Positions 17,034 to 26,594 of a DNA stretch of 64,000 nucleotides are shown piece after piece (positions within the stretch are counted from its first letter, which is position 1; every line of letters begins with the position of its first letter). This stretch comes from Dyella nitratireducens (GTDB taxonomy: Bacteria > Pseudomonadota > Gammaproteobacteria > Xanthomonadales > Rhodanobacteraceae): positions 1,907,267-1,971,266 of the forward strand of contig NZ_BMJA01000001.1 of assembly GCF_014642835.1 (NCBI RefSeq), given 5' to 3'. A program made the position numbers and the translations under genes. Below the pieces are notes generated by a model, which was not told the DNA's origin, did no database searches, and saw only the letters and a program-made list of their open reading frames with translations.

Positions 17034-17738
17034 ATGCGTGTATTACCCATTTTGAAATCGCTATCGGCTGTCGCTGTGTTGATGGCAGCCTTGTGTATGG
17101 CCACCAGCGCTTCGGCACAAACCCGCTTCCATGGGATGGGTGCCGCCGGCGCGCGCGGTAACGCGGGCGGTGGCGGCTACACCAACTGGTCGGGCGGCAG
17201 CACGACGCATCAAGGCCGCCACTGGGCCAATGGTGTGAATGGCGGCAGTTTCAGTGGCCACAACAGCTACAGTGGCAACCCGGATGGTTCGGCCCAGGCC
17301 AATTTTTCCAATGCCGGCCATACCGCCGCCGGCGGCAACTTCTCAAGTGATGGCGCGTACTCGCGCAACGCCAACGGCAACTGGTCGGGCAATAGCCAGT
17401 CCAGCGGCAGCGGTCCGCATGGCAGCTATCAGACCTCGACCAGCACGGCCAACGGGGTAACCACCCACACCGCAACCGCCACCAACGCGAACGGCCAGAC
17501 GTATGAGCACAGCGGTACCTATACGCAAGGCCAAGGCTACAGTCGCAGCGGTAGCGGGCCGAACGGCAGCTATAACACAGCGGTGAACCAAACCAATGGC
17601 ACCACGACGCGCAACACCCAAGTGAGCCATGCCAGTGGCGCCTCCTATAACGGCAACACCAGCTATACGCCAGGGCAAGGCATCACACACAACGCTAACT
17701 GCACTAATGCCAGCGGTGCAGCGGTCAGCTGCAACTGA
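17034..17738 (+). CDS. Secreted Gly/Ser/Asn-rich low-complexity protein
   Basis: A 234-residue protein; ATG 17034 follows TGAGGATTCAAGC. The signal peptide ends TSASAQT. The mature protein is almost wholly Gly, Ser, Asn, Thr and Tyr, with repeated units such as SGSGPHGSY and SGSGPNGSY, about 55 residues apart, and tyrosine-glycine steps. Composition suggests an extracellular or surface structural protein. No family recognised; it may be a matrix or adhesin-like protein. Confidence 0.65.
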   Translation: MRVLPILKSLSAVAVLMAALCMATSASAQTRFHGMGAAGARGNAGGGGYTNWSGGSTTHQGRHWANGVNGGSFSGHNSYSGNPDGSAQANFSNAGHTAAGGNFSSDGAYSRNANGNWSGNSQSSGSGPHGSYQTSTSTANGVTTHTATATNANGQTYEHSGTYTQGQGYSRSGSGPNGSYNTAVNQTNGTTTRNTQVSHASGASYNGNTSYTPGQGITHNANCTNASGAAVSCN

Positions 17739-17776
17739 AAAACAACCGTGATGCATGGCCTGGCGATGCGGCGACA

Positions 17777-17807
17777 GAGCCGCGCGGTGGAGAAAACCGC
17801 GCGGCTC
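17777..17807. terminator. Bidirectional terminator hairpin
   Basis: A 12-bp perfect stem, GAGCCGCGCGGT and its complement, with a 7-base loop, lies between convergent genes (stops at 17738 and 17818). It has no T-run on either side. Confidence 0.55.
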
Positions 17808-17817
17808 CCGCGTGAGA

Positions 17818-18648
17818 TCAGCTCTTGATAAAGGCCAGGAGGTCTTGATTGAGCACATCGGCATGGACCGTCAGCATGCCGTGTGGATAGCCCTCGTAGG
17901 TTTTCAGCGTGCCGTTCTTCAACAGCTTGGCCGAAAGCGGCCCCGCATCGTGATAAGGCACGATCTGGTCGTCGGTACCGTGCATGACGAGCGTCGGCAC
18001 ATCAATGATTTTCAAATCTTCCGTGAAGTCGGTTTCCGAAAAGGCCTTGATACCTTCGTAGTGCGCCTTCGTGCCACCCATCATTCCCTGTCTCCACCAG
18101 TTCTGAATGACACCCTCAATCGGCTTTACGCCAGGACGATTGAAGTTGTAGAACGGGCCGCTCGGAAGGTCGAGGAAGAACTGCGCTCGATTGTCGGCAA
18201 GCGCTTTGCGCAAACCATCGAACACTTCGATCGGCAGGCCGTCGGGATTGGCCGGCGTCTTGACCATGATCGGCGGTACGGCAGCAACAAGAACCAGCTT
18301 GGCCACACGCCCTTGCGGCTGGCCGTGCTTGGCAACGTAACGTGCCGCCTCGCCGCCACCGGTGGAATGGCCGATATGTATGGCGTCCTTCAGGTTGAGA
18401 TGCTCGACCACTGCTGCTGCATCGGCGGCGTAATGATCGATGTCGTGGCCTTCACTGACCTGGGCCGATCGCCCATGACCGCGACGATCATGCGCAATGA
18501 CGCGATAGCCGTGCTGAAGAAAGAACAACATCTGTGCGTCCCAATCGTCCGCACTGAGCGGCCACCCGTGGTGGAACACGATGGGCTGACCGTGGCCCCA
18601 ATCCTTGTAGAAGATCTCGGTTCCATCTTTCGTCATGACAAAAGGCAT
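17818..18648 (-). CDS. Alpha/beta hydrolase, non-heme chloroperoxidase-like
   Basis: A 276-residue protein. Nucleophile elbow GHSTGG with S95; oxyanion region [12 protein letters not shown]; catalytic Asp in [10 protein letters not shown] and His in YPHGM near the end. The pattern and length match bacterial cofactor-free haloperoxidases/esterases, which hydrolyse esters and can make peracids. No signal peptide, so cytoplasmic. It is monocistronic, facing the low-complexity gene. Confidence 0.92.
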   Translation of the reverse strand: MPFVMTKDGTEIFYKDWGHGQPIVFHHGWPLSADDWDAQMLFFLQHGYRVIAHDRRGHGRSAQVSEGHDIDHYAADAAAVVEHLNLKDAIHIGHSTGGGEAARYVAKHGQPQGRVAKLVLVAAVPPIMVKTPANPDGLPIEVFDGLRKALADNRAQFFLDLPSGPFYNFNRPGVKPIEGVIQNWWRQGMMGGTKAHYEGIKAFSETDFTEDLKIIDVPTLVMHGTDDQIVPYHDAGPLSAKLLKNGTLKTYEGYPHGMLTVHADVLNQDLLAFIKS

Positions 18649-18776
18649 GTCGCTCTCCTCGATTTTCGGGTGACGTGGGTGGGCAGCCCGGAGTGATTAC
18701 AGATTTGAAGTGCCGCGTCTCGAACTTATTGGATGAACGATGAAATAAATTTGACAAAGTGGCGTCTCGTCCGTGT

Positions 18777-18863
18777 TAGCGATTCGTCGCCCCGGCGAAC
18801 GCCGGGGCCCAGTGTCTTTGACGATCTGCAAGTCGCCAGGTCCCGGCTTTCGCCGGAATGACG
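18777..18863. repeat. Dispersed 87-bp repeat, copy 1
   Basis: Begins TAGCGATTCGTCGCCCCGGC and includes two hairpins (CCCCGGCG/CGCCGGGG and a CCCGGC-type one). A nearly identical copy lies at 27206-27292, with only a few differences near its end. It occupies the gap between the hydrolase gene and the gene at 18895. Confidence 0.85.
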
Positions 18864-18894
18864 GAACACGCTGAATCGGCATCAAGGTAAAACG

Positions 18895-19536
18895 TCAGTA
18901 ATCGCGAATATCCAACGCGATAAAGCAACGCGCGCTATACCCTTGCTCCGTTGCCGGCCAATGCAATTGGCTTAGCAGATGATCGCCGCCTGGCCACGGC
19001 TGGTTATCCAGCAAGGCCTCGGCAACGACCGAGCCATCATCGGCGCGGCGATAGAACAGTCGCACCCAGTGCAATTCACCGCTCAATGATTCGTTGCGCA
19101 GGGCCTCCTGCAAGCCTGACAACAAACCTTCGGGCGCAGCAACGTCGTCACGACTGAACGCAAGCGGGCCGACGAATACATCCCAGTTCCGCACGCCCAG
19201 CTCCCAGCTTTGCAGTTGCATGCGCCGATCATCGGTGACGTACCAGCATGCCGCCAACAACACATACAGGGCATTGCGCTCGAACGCCTTCAGCGCATCG
19301 CGTATGCCGGCATCACCACGTCCATGGCCGGCAAAGCTTTCTTCGATATGGCGCTCTTCACTGATCACGACATCGATGTCCAGCCGACCAGGCTCGCCCT
19401 CGGCGCCGTCATGCCAACTGCCGCGCACAGCAGGAAAGTCGCCGTCCGTTACCAGCCAATCCTCATCCAGTTCCAGCTCCACATCGTGGCGCTCGAACAG
19501 ACGCAGCAGGTCGGCTTGTACGGTGTTGTCGTTCAT
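18895..19536 (-). CDS. DUF6348-like cytosolic protein
   Basis: A 213-residue protein from ATG 19536 (AGGAG 8 bases upstream). Acidic, with no membrane segment or signal. The N-terminal part (LLRLFERHDVELELDEDWLV) and the later GVRNWDVFVGPLAFSRDD remind me of DUF6348 proteins, whose function is unknown. It lies next to the end of the LysR gene on the same strand, 61 bases downstream. The family call is from memory and weak. Confidence 0.5.
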   Translation of the reverse strand: MNDNTVQADLLRLFERHDVELELDEDWLVTDGDFPAVRGSWHDGAEGEPGRLDIDVVISEERHIEESFAGHGRGDAGIRDALKAFERNALYVLLAACWYVTDDRRMQLQSWELGVRNWDVFVGPLAFSRDDVAAPEGLLSGLQEALRNESLSGELHWVRLFYRRADDGSVVAEALLDNQPWPGGDHLLSQLHWPATEQGYSARCFIALDIRDY

Positions 19537-19597
19537 GGGGTTGCTCCTGATTTCATGCCGCGACAGCCTCTCATAAATAGATTGCTGCTTGCTTAAA

Positions 19598-20485
19598 TCA
19601 GGTATTGATTCGAGCCAGCAAAAAATCGATCGCACTGCGGAGCTTGGCGGTGGGGCGCGCATCTTGCGCATAGATCAGATACATCGGCGAAGGCAAAAGC
19701 GACCATTCGGGAAGCACGGGAAGCAGCCGGCCCGCGTCGAGATCATCGGCAAGCACCGCTTCGGGTTGCAGTACGATGCCGGCGCCATTCAACGCGGCGA
19801 TACGCAACGCATTGCCTTGATTTGCGGTGAAGCGGCCTCGCACCGTGACCTGGCATGTGGCCCCGCCGGGCCCAACCAGCAGCCATTGGTCAAATCGCCG
19901 CCAATACGATAGGCCGAGACAGTCGTGCGCACTCAATTGCTCTGGATGCTCGGGCCGGCCACGGCGATCCAGATAGCTTGCCGATGCGGCAAGCATTCGA
20001 CGATAGGGGCGCAATGGGCGTGCGACGATGCCAGGCTCATTGATGTCGCCAATGTAGATGCCCAGGTCAAAACCTCCGTCGACAAGATTGGGCCGGCGAT
20101 TGTCCAGGGTGAGTTCGACGCTAATGTCCGGATAGTTCGCCATGTAGTCGCTCAGTGCTGGCGCAAGGATGTGACTTCCGAAGCTGACCGGCGCCACCAC
20201 ACGCAGTTGGCCGCGCGGCGTTGCGTGCAGCTCCGATGCACTGGCTTCGGCGAGTGCCACTTCCGCGAGCACGTGTTTGCAGCGCTCGTAGTACAGCCGC
20301 CCCACGTCTGAAAGTTGCTGGCGCCGCGTGGTGCGGTGAAGCAGGCGCGCGCCCAGGCGTTGCTCGATGTCGTTGATGTGCTTGGCGACCATGGTTGCCG
20401 AAACCCGGCTTGCCTCGGCCGCGGCGGCGAAACTCCCGCTCTCCACCACCCGAACGAACATCTCCATATTGGCCAGCTTGTTCAT
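19598..20485 (-). CDS. LysR-family transcriptional regulator
   Basis: A 295-residue protein: winged helix 1-60 (MFVRVVESGSFAAAAEASRVS, then RLGARLLHRTTRR) and a periplasmic-binding-like effector domain from 90 to the end. It belongs to the CrgA/YafC-like subgroup. It is divergent from the DOPA dioxygenase gene (196-bp spacer), its most likely target. A 'TTATCA'-type AT-rich patch before the start may hold the operator. Confidence 0.93.
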   Translation of the reverse strand: MNKLANMEMFVRVVESGSFAAAAEASRVSATMVAKHINDIEQRLGARLLHRTTRRQQLSDVGRLYYERCKHVLAEVALAEASASELHATPRGQLRVVAPVSFGSHILAPALSDYMANYPDISVELTLDNRRPNLVDGGFDLGIYIGDINEPGIVARPLRPYRRMLAASASYLDRRGRPEHPEQLSAHDCLGLSYWRRFDQWLLVGPGGATCQVTVRGRFTANQGNALRIAALNGAGIVLQPEAVLADDLDAGRLLPVLPEWSLLPSPMYLIYAQDARPTAKLRSAIDFLLARINT

Positions 20486-20680
20486 GATTAAAAACCCATA
20501 GGTTCGGAATGGGTCAAATCATCCCATATTTATCAACCAAACCAGGGCGCGCACCATGGCGCGTTGCCGGCTCCGGCGTGCTTATCCCAGAGGGGTACCG
20601 TGCCAAACTTTCACCTCGATCTGCCCTCCGCTGATCTAACGAAGCTTTACAAGCGGCGGTGCCATACAGGAGCGAAAATC

Positions 20681-21076
20681 GTGAACGACGACCACGCGCC
20701 CTACCACGCACATATCTATTACGAGCCGTCGCAGCGGGCATTGGCCAATACGGCACGCACGCTTCTAAGCGATTTCATGGCGTCGCGAAAAATTCCTCAG
20801 CTGTTGTTTGTCGGTCAGCTGAAGGACGGCAAGGCGGGGCCGCATCCCATCCCGCAGTTTGAAATTCATTTCACGAAAGAGGCGCTGCCTGCAATTTGCG
20901 ACTTCATCAGGGCATCAGGATTCAGAGCGCTCGTTCATCCGCTGACCGATGACGACCTGGCCGATCACACGCGCTTGGCCCACTGGATAGGCACGCCATT
21001 GGAACTCGATCTGACGACGCTTGATCCGCCGGGCAAAAACCAGGGTGTTGCGCGCTTCGGAAAAGCCGACTTCTGA
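20681..21076 (+). CDS. DOPA 4,5-dioxygenase family protein
   Basis: A 131-residue protein. GTG 20681 is chosen because AGGAGC lies 7 bases upstream and conserved sequence begins right after it (PYHAHIYYEP). Family signatures are present: HxH at the start, FVGQL...GPHP, FEIHF, and ALVHPLT...DH..LAHWIG. In the family this ring-cleaving dioxygenase opens catechols such as DOPA; bacterial members are mostly untested. Probably under the divergent LysR regulator. Confidence 0.85.
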   Translation: MNDDHAPYHAHIYYEPSQRALANTARTLLSDFMASRKIPQLLFVGQLKDGKAGPHPIPQFEIHFTKEALPAICDFIRASGFRALVHPLTDDDLADHTRLAHWIGTPLELDLTTLDPPGKNQGVARFGKADF

Positions 21077-21250
21077 TATTGCTAGCGCGCCTCAAAAATC
21101 CACATCCAGCCCGCCATCCATAAAGCCACTGAAACGGCTGTCATGCACGCGCTTCGGCGACAACGTCTATGGCGTGGCTCTTACGTTCCGTTGCGGCATG
21201 GCGATGAACAGCTCTGACCCAACCATCGAGAACACCTGACGCCGCTCACG

Positions 21251-21439
21251 TCACGAGCGGCTGAACCGCTTCTTTTCCACCTTGGCTTTTTCAGGTGCCT
21301 GCCCCGTATGCGACGCATCACGTGCAAAGCTGTTGGTTGACTTGAAATCTTTAGCCTGCTCGACCGCAGAAGTAATCTTCTTGCCGGAGTAGACCGAATG
21401 AATAGTGGCTGCCGACAAGGGTTTGGGCGTGTCGTTCAT
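21251..21439 (-). CDS. Small basic protein of unknown function
   Basis: A 62-residue protein; ATG 21439 (MNDTPKPLSAATIHSVYSGK) is preferred over the frame 13 codons longer. Lys/Ser/Ala-rich, no membrane segment. Not recognised; a real gene is plausible from composition but not certain. It is divergent from the Cys-cluster protein gene. Confidence 0.4.
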   Translation of the reverse strand: MNDTPKPLSAATIHSVYSGKKITSAVEQAKDFKSTNSFARDASHTGQAPEKAKVEKKRFSRS

Positions 21440-21691
21440 TCGGATACCTGGCTGGGCGGTGACTGGATCAATCACCATACTCCTAAATGGTCAGCGGTGC
21501 AGTGCCGCCCTTTTTGACATCCAGGTTACGCCGGCAGTACACCATTCCGGCGTGCGCGGGGTGGTGTACCATGGGTTGCAAGCATCGGCTTGTTTTTCGC
21601 GTTCCGCGCGGCCATTCAGCGGTTGCCCGCCTCGCTCTTCATCTCACGCGCGAACCACGTCACCAGCCCGGTGACGCCTTCGGAAGCACTG

Positions 21692-22042
21692 ATGCAACGC
21701 CCATCCACCCCCGCAGACATGATCCAGCCCAGTCGCCACGCGAAAGGCAAGCCACATTGCACACGTTGTGATGCCGTGTGCTGCCGACTGGTGGTTGTTT
21801 TGGAGCCCGGGGACAACATCCCCGATCACCTCACCACGCATCTTCCCCAGGGGCATCGCGTGATGGCCCATGGTGATGATGGGTGGTGCGTCGCGCTGGA
21901 CCGCACCCACATGAACTGCGGTATTTATGAAAATCGCCCTGCTGTCTGCCGACGATTCTTCATGGGCGGCCCTTATTGCAAGGCCATTCGCGCCGAATAC
22001 GCCAAACAAGGGCCTCGCAGCATTGAGATCACCCTGAAATAA
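21692..22042 (+). CDS. YkgJ-family cysteine-cluster protein
   Basis: A 116-residue protein. The Cys pattern CTRCDAVCC (CxxCxxxCC), then WC, NCGIYENRPAVCRRF, is that of the YkgJ/UPF0153 family, thought to bind an Fe-S cluster or zinc. A GGAAG stretch precedes the ATG; a shorter start (ATG 21719) is possible. It is followed 12 bases later by the small gene at 22055, likely co-transcribed. Confidence 0.82.
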   Translation: MQRPSTPADMIQPSRHAKGKPHCTRCDAVCCRLVVVLEPGDNIPDHLTTHLPQGHRVMAHGDDGWCVALDRTHMNCGIYENRPAVCRRFFMGGPYCKAIRAEYAKQGPRSIEITLK

Positions 22043-22054
22043 GAGGACTCCATC

Positions 22055-22288
22055 ATGACTAGCTCTCGCCTACCTGGCCCCCATGGGTCGCCATACACCG
22101 GCTCGGCCTCCCCCAAGACTCTATCCAGCGAACGCATTGCCGCGGATATCGCTGCATTCAACAAGGCTGGCGGACGCATTGAGGTCTTGGGCAACACGCC
22201 GCTTCACCGCAAATCTCCAGAAGCGGAAACATCCACGAACGCGAACAACGCCACGAACGCGCCGGTGCAATCCCCTGCCGGAAAATAA
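22055..22288 (+). CDS. Small conserved cytosolic protein
   Basis: A 77-residue protein with a strong ribosome-binding site (AAGAGGACTCCATC). The core RIAADIAAFNKAGGRIEVLG is a conserved-looking helix plus strand seen in many short gammaproteobacterial proteins of unknown role. The C-terminal third is Asn/Thr/Ala-rich and probably disordered. Confidence 0.6.
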   Translation: MTSSRLPGPHGSPYTGSASPKTLSSERIAADIAAFNKAGGRIEVLGNTPLHRKSPEAETSTNANNATNAPVQSPAGK

Positions 22289-22360
22289 GCCTCGATATGC
22301 GGTGACGAAAACGGTATTGATCGCTCCCCCCTGTTGCATCCATTGAACGAGATATTCCAC

Positions 22361-22510
22361 TTGGCAAAGACAAACTATTCATTTGAAAAACGTCAGCGCG
22401 AGCTGGCCAAGAAGAAACAACAGGACGCCAAGCAGGCAAAGAAGAAAGCGACACGCGAGAGCACAAAGCCTGGCGATACGCGACCGGATCCATCCGAAAA
22501 CCAGGCATGA
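22361..22510 (+). CDS. Small Lys-rich protein with TTG start
   Basis: A 49-residue protein starting at TTG, reading [19 protein letters not shown] at the start. That opening is a widespread short protein in Pseudomonas and Xanthomonas relatives, normally starting ATG; here only TTG fits. Strongly basic coiled helix with a charged tail. Its stop overlaps the next start as ATGA, so it is translationally coupled to the YaiI gene. Confidence 0.7.
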   Translation: MAKTNYSFEKRQRELAKKKQQDAKQAKKKATRESTKPGDTRPDPSENQA

Positions 22511-22995
22511 ACGCGCCCGAGATCAAAGGGCCGCAGATATGGGTCGACGCCGATGCCTGCCCGGCGGTGATCAAGGAGATTCTGTTCCGTGCAGCTGACC
22601 GCGCAAAAATCCATGTCACGCTCATAGCGAATCGTCCGCTGTCGCGTCCTCCATCGCGCTATATCCGCGCGCTCACCGTAAACGGCGGGCTGGACGAAGC
22701 CGATAACGAAATCGTGCTGCGTCTGCAGGCCGGGGACCTTGTCGTTACCCAGGACATACCGCTGGCCGCGCGCGTGATCGACAAAGGGGGCGTGGCCATT
22801 CATCCGCGCGGCGAGCGCTACACGCCGGAGAACATGGCTGAGCGATTGTCGATGCGCAATTTCATGGAAGAACTACGCGGTGCCGGCGTGCAGACAGGCG
22901 GACCGTCCGCGTTTCATCCGCGTGACCGGCAAGCCTTTGCCAATCAGCTCGATCGCTGGTTGGCACAACACGCCAACGCAGCGCCAACTCGATGA
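22507..22995 (+). CDS. yaiI: YaiI/YqxD family protein (UPF0178/DUF188)
   Basis: A 162-residue protein. Family motifs: IWVDADACP near the start, LIANRPL, then a [18 protein letters not shown] core and NFMEELR. The fold is PIN-like with conserved aspartates, so nuclease activity has been suggested, but the role is unproven. Coupled by ATGA overlap to the small gene upstream. Confidence 0.93.
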   Translation: MNAPEIKGPQIWVDADACPAVIKEILFRAADRAKIHVTLIANRPLSRPPSRYIRALTVNGGLDEADNEIVLRLQAGDLVVTQDIPLAARVIDKGGVAIHPRGERYTPENMAERLSMRNFMEELRGAGVQTGGPSAFHPRDRQAFANQLDRWLAQHANAAPTR

Positions 22996-23061
22996 GCGAA
23001 TTCATGGGCGAATAGCCTGTGACGCGGCGACCCCAATGTGGCGATCATGCGATCATGTCGC

Positions 23062-24441
23062 ATGACCGACTTCAACACACTTGCTCTCAAACCCGCCTTG
23101 CTCGCCAGCGTCGAAACGCTTGGCTATGGCGCGATGACACCGATCCAGGCACAAAGCCTTCCGGCCATGCTGGAAGGGCGTGACGTCATCGCCCAAGCAC
23201 AAACCGGCAGCGGCAAGACCGCCGCCTTCGGCTTGAGCTTGCTGCAATCGCTGAGCGTGGAGACCATCCGCCTGCAGGCCTTGGTGCTGTGCCCCACACG
23301 CGAGCTGGCCGACCAGGTGAGCAAGGCTATTCGCAAGCTCGCCGCGAACATCCCCAACGTCAAGCTGCTGACCTTGTGCGGCGGCATGCCGTTAGGGCCG
23401 CAACTGGCCTCGCTGACGCATGATCCGCATATCGTGGTGGGCACGCCCGGACGCGTCCAGGAACACCTCAAGCGCGGCAGCCTGCACGGCGGCGGCATCA
23501 AGGTGCTGGTGCTGGACGAGGCGGACCGCATGCTGGATATGGGCTTCAGCGAAGCCATCGACGACATCGTCGGACGTATCGCCAAGCATCACCAGACACT
23601 GCTCTTCTCGGCCACCTATCCGGACGATATCCGCGAGGCGAGTCGCCGCATGCAGCGCAACCCCGTCGAAATCATCATCGAGGCGCCGGTTGATACAAAA
23701 CCTGCGATCGAACAGCAATTCATCGACGTGGAGCCTGCCCGCAAGCTCGACGCGCTCGCCCAACTGCTTACCGGCGAACGTGGGCAGCACGCGCTGGTTT
23801 TCTGCAATATGCGACGCGATGTGGACGCCGTGGCGGAAGAGTTGGACCGCCGCGGCTTTTCCGCGCTGGCACTGCACGGCGACATGGAACAACGCGATCG
23901 CGATGAAGTGCTGGTGCAGTTCGCCAACCGCAGTTGCGCGGTACTGATAGCGACCGACGTCGCGGCGCGCGGACTCGACATCACTGCATTGCCGTTGGTG
24001 ATCAGCTACGACGTCGCCCACGATCCCGATACGCACACCCATCGCATCGGCCGCACGGGCCGCGCCGGACAAACGGGCCTGGCGATAACGTTGTGCACGC
24101 CACGGGAAAAGCCCAAGGCCGAAAACATCGAACAGATACTCGGCAGACCGCTGCCGTGGCATCCCTTGAAGGTCTCATCGCCACGCGGCAAAACGCTGAA
24201 CCTGGCACCGATGAAAACGCTGGTCATCGACGCCGGGCGCCAGGACAAGCTGCGTCCTGGCGACATCCTCGGTGCACTTACCGGCGACGCCGGACTCAAG
24301 GCGGACGACGTCGGCAAGATCGACGTTTTTGCTACGCGTGCCTACGTGGCGATTACCCGCTCGCTGGCGAACAAGGCCTTGGAACGCTTGCGAGCCGGGA
24401 AGATCAAAGGGCGCAATCTTCGAGTTCGGGCATTGCATTGA
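23062..24441 (+). CDS. dbpA: ATP-dependent RNA helicase DbpA
   Basis: A 459-residue DEAD-box helicase. Q-motif GYGAMTPIQAQ, Walker A AQTGSGKT, PTRELA, DEAD box VLDEADRMLDMGF, SAT, and HRIGRTGRAG in order. The last 75 residues form the DbpA RNA-binding domain, which recognises 23S rRNA hairpin 92 and directs the enzyme to 50S subunit assembly. ATG 23062 (MTDFNTLALKP) fits the family; an upstream ATG is 8 codons away. Confidence 0.95.
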   Translation: MTDFNTLALKPALLASVETLGYGAMTPIQAQSLPAMLEGRDVIAQAQTGSGKTAAFGLSLLQSLSVETIRLQALVLCPTRELADQVSKAIRKLAANIPNVKLLTLCGGMPLGPQLASLTHDPHIVVGTPGRVQEHLKRGSLHGGGIKVLVLDEADRMLDMGFSEAIDDIVGRIAKHHQTLLFSATYPDDIREASRRMQRNPVEIIIEAPVDTKPAIEQQFIDVEPARKLDALAQLLTGERGQHALVFCNMRRDVDAVAEELDRRGFSALALHGDMEQRDRDEVLVQFANRSCAVLIATDVAARGLDITALPLVISYDVAHDPDTHTHRIGRTGRAGQTGLAITLCTPREKPKAENIEQILGRPLPWHPLKVSSPRGKTLNLAPMKTLVIDAGRQDKLRPGDILGALTGDAGLKADDVGKIDVFATRAYVAITRSLANKALERLRAGKIKGRNLRVRALH

Positions 24442-24497
24442 TTGCGTGAGTAGATGCGTTGGAGGGATGAAACGTCGATCAGCAATGATCGTCTTAA

Positions 24498-24636
24498 GGA
24501 GGCTCTGATTTATTCCGCGCGGCCGGATGTCCGTGTAGGCTGGGATGAAATCCCAGCACCTGAAACCACAAGAAAGCTGGGATTTCATCCCAGCACGCGT
24601 TTGGATTGACCCTGATTGAATAAATCAGAGGCTCCC
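24498..24636. mobile_element. MITE-like element with terminal inverted repeats
   Basis: 139 bp bounded by GGAGGCTCTGATTTATTC and a near-exact complement (one mismatch), flanked by a TAA direct repeat (24495-24497, 24637-24639). Inside, two 19-bp hairpins built on GCTGGGAT (24539-24557 and 24576-24594) are exact complements of each other. No coding capacity. It looks like a miniature transposon mobilised in trans, perhaps by an IS5-group transposase given the 3-bp target duplication (inference). Confidence 0.7.
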
Positions 24637-24650
24637 TAAATCACCGAGTC

Positions 24651-24676
24651 GTCATTCCGGCGAAGGCCGGAATGAC
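24651..24676. repeat. REP-like palindrome
   Basis: An 11-bp inverted repeat, GTCATTCCGGC/GCCGGAATGAC, around GAAG, the core also seen at 11711 and 16612. It is followed by GATTCGCTTCGAA. It sits directly after the MITE-like element. Confidence 0.85.
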
Positions 24677-24814
24677 GATTCGCTTCGAATTTGCATTGAT
24701 GTGAACGGCGGATCTCGCTGGCATGGCAGGCGAAAAAACCTTGGGAAAACCCGTATTTCCCCATGTCGTCGCTAGCGTAAACTGAAATACATCGAATCCA
24801 GACCTCGGTATGCC

Positions 24815-25762
24815 ATGAACGATCAGGCCACTTCGATATCGCACGCCGTTTCCGTTCGTGCTGTGAGCAAGACCTACAAGGGAGGCTTCCAGGCACTGAA
24901 GTCGATCGACCTCGATATCCGGCACGGCGAGATCTTTGCGCTGCTTGGCCCGAACGGCGCGGGCAAGACCACGCTGATCAGCATCATTTGCGGCATCGTC
25001 AAACCTAGCGGCGGCACCATAACGGCAGATGGCTACGACGTGTTGCGCGATTACCGGATCACGCGCGCGAAGATCGGCCTTGTGCCGCAAGAGCTGTCGA
25101 CCGATGCGTTCGAAACGGTATGGGCAGCGGTCAGGTTCAGTCGAGGCTTGTATGGGCGGCCTCGAAATGACAAGCATATCGAAAAGGTGCTGCGCGATCT
25201 GTCGCTCTGGGACAAGAAAGACGCGAAGATCATGACCCTTTCGGGCGGCATGAAACGCCGCGTATTGATTGCCAAGGCACTGGCCCACGAGCCAAGCATT
25301 CTGTTTCTGGATGAGCCCACGGCAGGCGTGGACGTTGAGCTTCGACACGATATGTGGCGCATGGTGCGTGGACTGCGTGAAACCGGCGTTACCGTGATTC
25401 TGACCACGCACTATATCGACGAGGCGGAAGAAATGGCCGATCGCGTCGGCGTCATCACGCGTGGCGAATTGATCCTGGTGGAAGAGAAGCGGGCGCTGAT
25501 GCGCAAGCTTGGGAAGAAGCAGCTGGTCATCAATCTCCAAACGCCCATGCAGGCGCTCCCTGAAGCGCTTAACGGGTATGCGCTGGAGCTTGCCGACGAT
25601 GGCACGACACTGACTTACACGTTTGATGCCCAAAGCGACGATACGGGCATTACGGTGTTGTTGCGCAAGCTGGACGATCTAGGGCTTGGCTTCAAAGATC
25701 TACATACCTTGGAAAGTTCACTCGAAGACATCTTCGTCAGTCTGGTACGGGGTACGCCATGA
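24815..25762 (+). CDS. ABC-2 type transporter ATP-binding protein (YadG-like)
   Basis: A 315-residue protein. Walker [11 protein letters not shown]-loop VPQELS, signature LSGGMKRR, Walker [13 protein letters not shown], and switch His in [17 protein letters not shown]-terminal extension of about 80 residues is typical of DrrA/YadG ATPases. It pairs with the permease whose ATG overlaps its stop. The exported substrate is unknown (drug, lipid or polysaccharide in relatives). Confidence 0.93.
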   Translation: MNDQATSISHAVSVRAVSKTYKGGFQALKSIDLDIRHGEIFALLGPNGAGKTTLISIICGIVKPSGGTITADGYDVLRDYRITRAKIGLVPQELSTDAFETVWAAVRFSRGLYGRPRNDKHIEKVLRDLSLWDKKDAKIMTLSGGMKRRVLIAKALAHEPSILFLDEPTAGVDVELRHDMWRMVRGLRETGVTVILTTHYIDEAEEMADRVGVITRGELILVEEKRALMRKLGKKQLVINLQTPMQALPEALNGYALELADDGTTLTYTFDAQSDDTGITVLLRKLDDLGLGFKDLHTLESSLEDIFVSLVRGTP

Positions 25763-26520
25763 ACATTCCTGCGATCCACGCCATTTATCGCTTCGAGATG
25801 GCCCGTACGTTCCGCACGCTGACACAGAGCATTGTTTCGCCGGTGCTGTCGACGTCGCTGTACTTCATCGTGTTCGGCACGGCGATTGGTTCGCGCATGG
25901 GTCATATCGGTGGCACGAGTTATGGCGCCTTTATCATTCCCGGGCTGATCATGCTGTCGCTTCTCAACGAGAGCATCTCCAACGCCTCGTTCGGCATTTA
26001 CCTGCCCAAATGGTCCGGCACCATCTACGAGCTGCTTTCCGCGCCGGTTTCACCGCTTGAGGCGGTACTGGGCTATGTCGGGGCTGCGTCTACCAAATCG
26101 GTCATGCTGGGTTTGCTTATTCTTCTTACCGCACGCTTCTTCGTGCCTTACAGCATTTTGCACCCGGTATGGATGCTAGCCTTTTTGCTGCTGACTGCCG
26201 TCACCTTTTGCTCGTTCGGTTTCATCATCGGGCTGTGGGCCGACGACTTCCAGAAACTCCAGGTGATACCGTTGATGATCGTCACGCCGCTGACGTTTCT
26301 CGGCGGAGCCTTTTATTCGATCGACATGCTGCCACCGTTCTGGCAGAAGCTCGCGCTGTTCAATCCCGTGGTGTATCTCATTAGCGGATTTCGATGGAGC
26401 TTCTATGGCCAATCCGACGTCAACGTCACATTGAGTGCGAGCATGACGATGGCGTTTCTTCTGCTATGCGCCGTGGTTATCGCGTGGATCTTCCGTACTG
26501 GCTACAAGCTGCGCTCATAG
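25759..26520 (+). CDS. ABC-2 type transporter permease (YadH-like)
   Basis: A 253-residue protein with six membrane helices and the ABC2_membrane pattern ([41 protein letters not shown], a central [21 protein letters not shown] motif). Its start overlaps the ATPase stop by 4 bases. Two copies with two ATPases would form the exporter. Confidence 0.92.
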   Translation: MNIPAIHAIYRFEMARTFRTLTQSIVSPVLSTSLYFIVFGTAIGSRMGHIGGTSYGAFIIPGLIMLSLLNESISNASFGIYLPKWSGTIYELLSAPVSPLEAVLGYVGAASTKSVMLGLLILLTARFFVPYSILHPVWMLAFLLLTAVTFCSFGFIIGLWADDFQKLQVIPLMIVTPLTFLGGAFYSIDMLPPFWQKLALFNPVVYLISGFRWSFYGQSDVNVTLSASMTMAFLLLCAVVIAWIFRTGYKLRS

Positions 26521-26594
26521 ACGGTTGCTTGCGCATCACCGGTCATGACTTGGCTATACGCAGAGCCTACGTTTTGTCGGCAGGCAGACTTTGT

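Noticed and set aside
17755-18696. A 313-codon plus-strand frame
   Set aside because: Antisense to the alpha/beta hydrolase, which has a complete catalytic triad.
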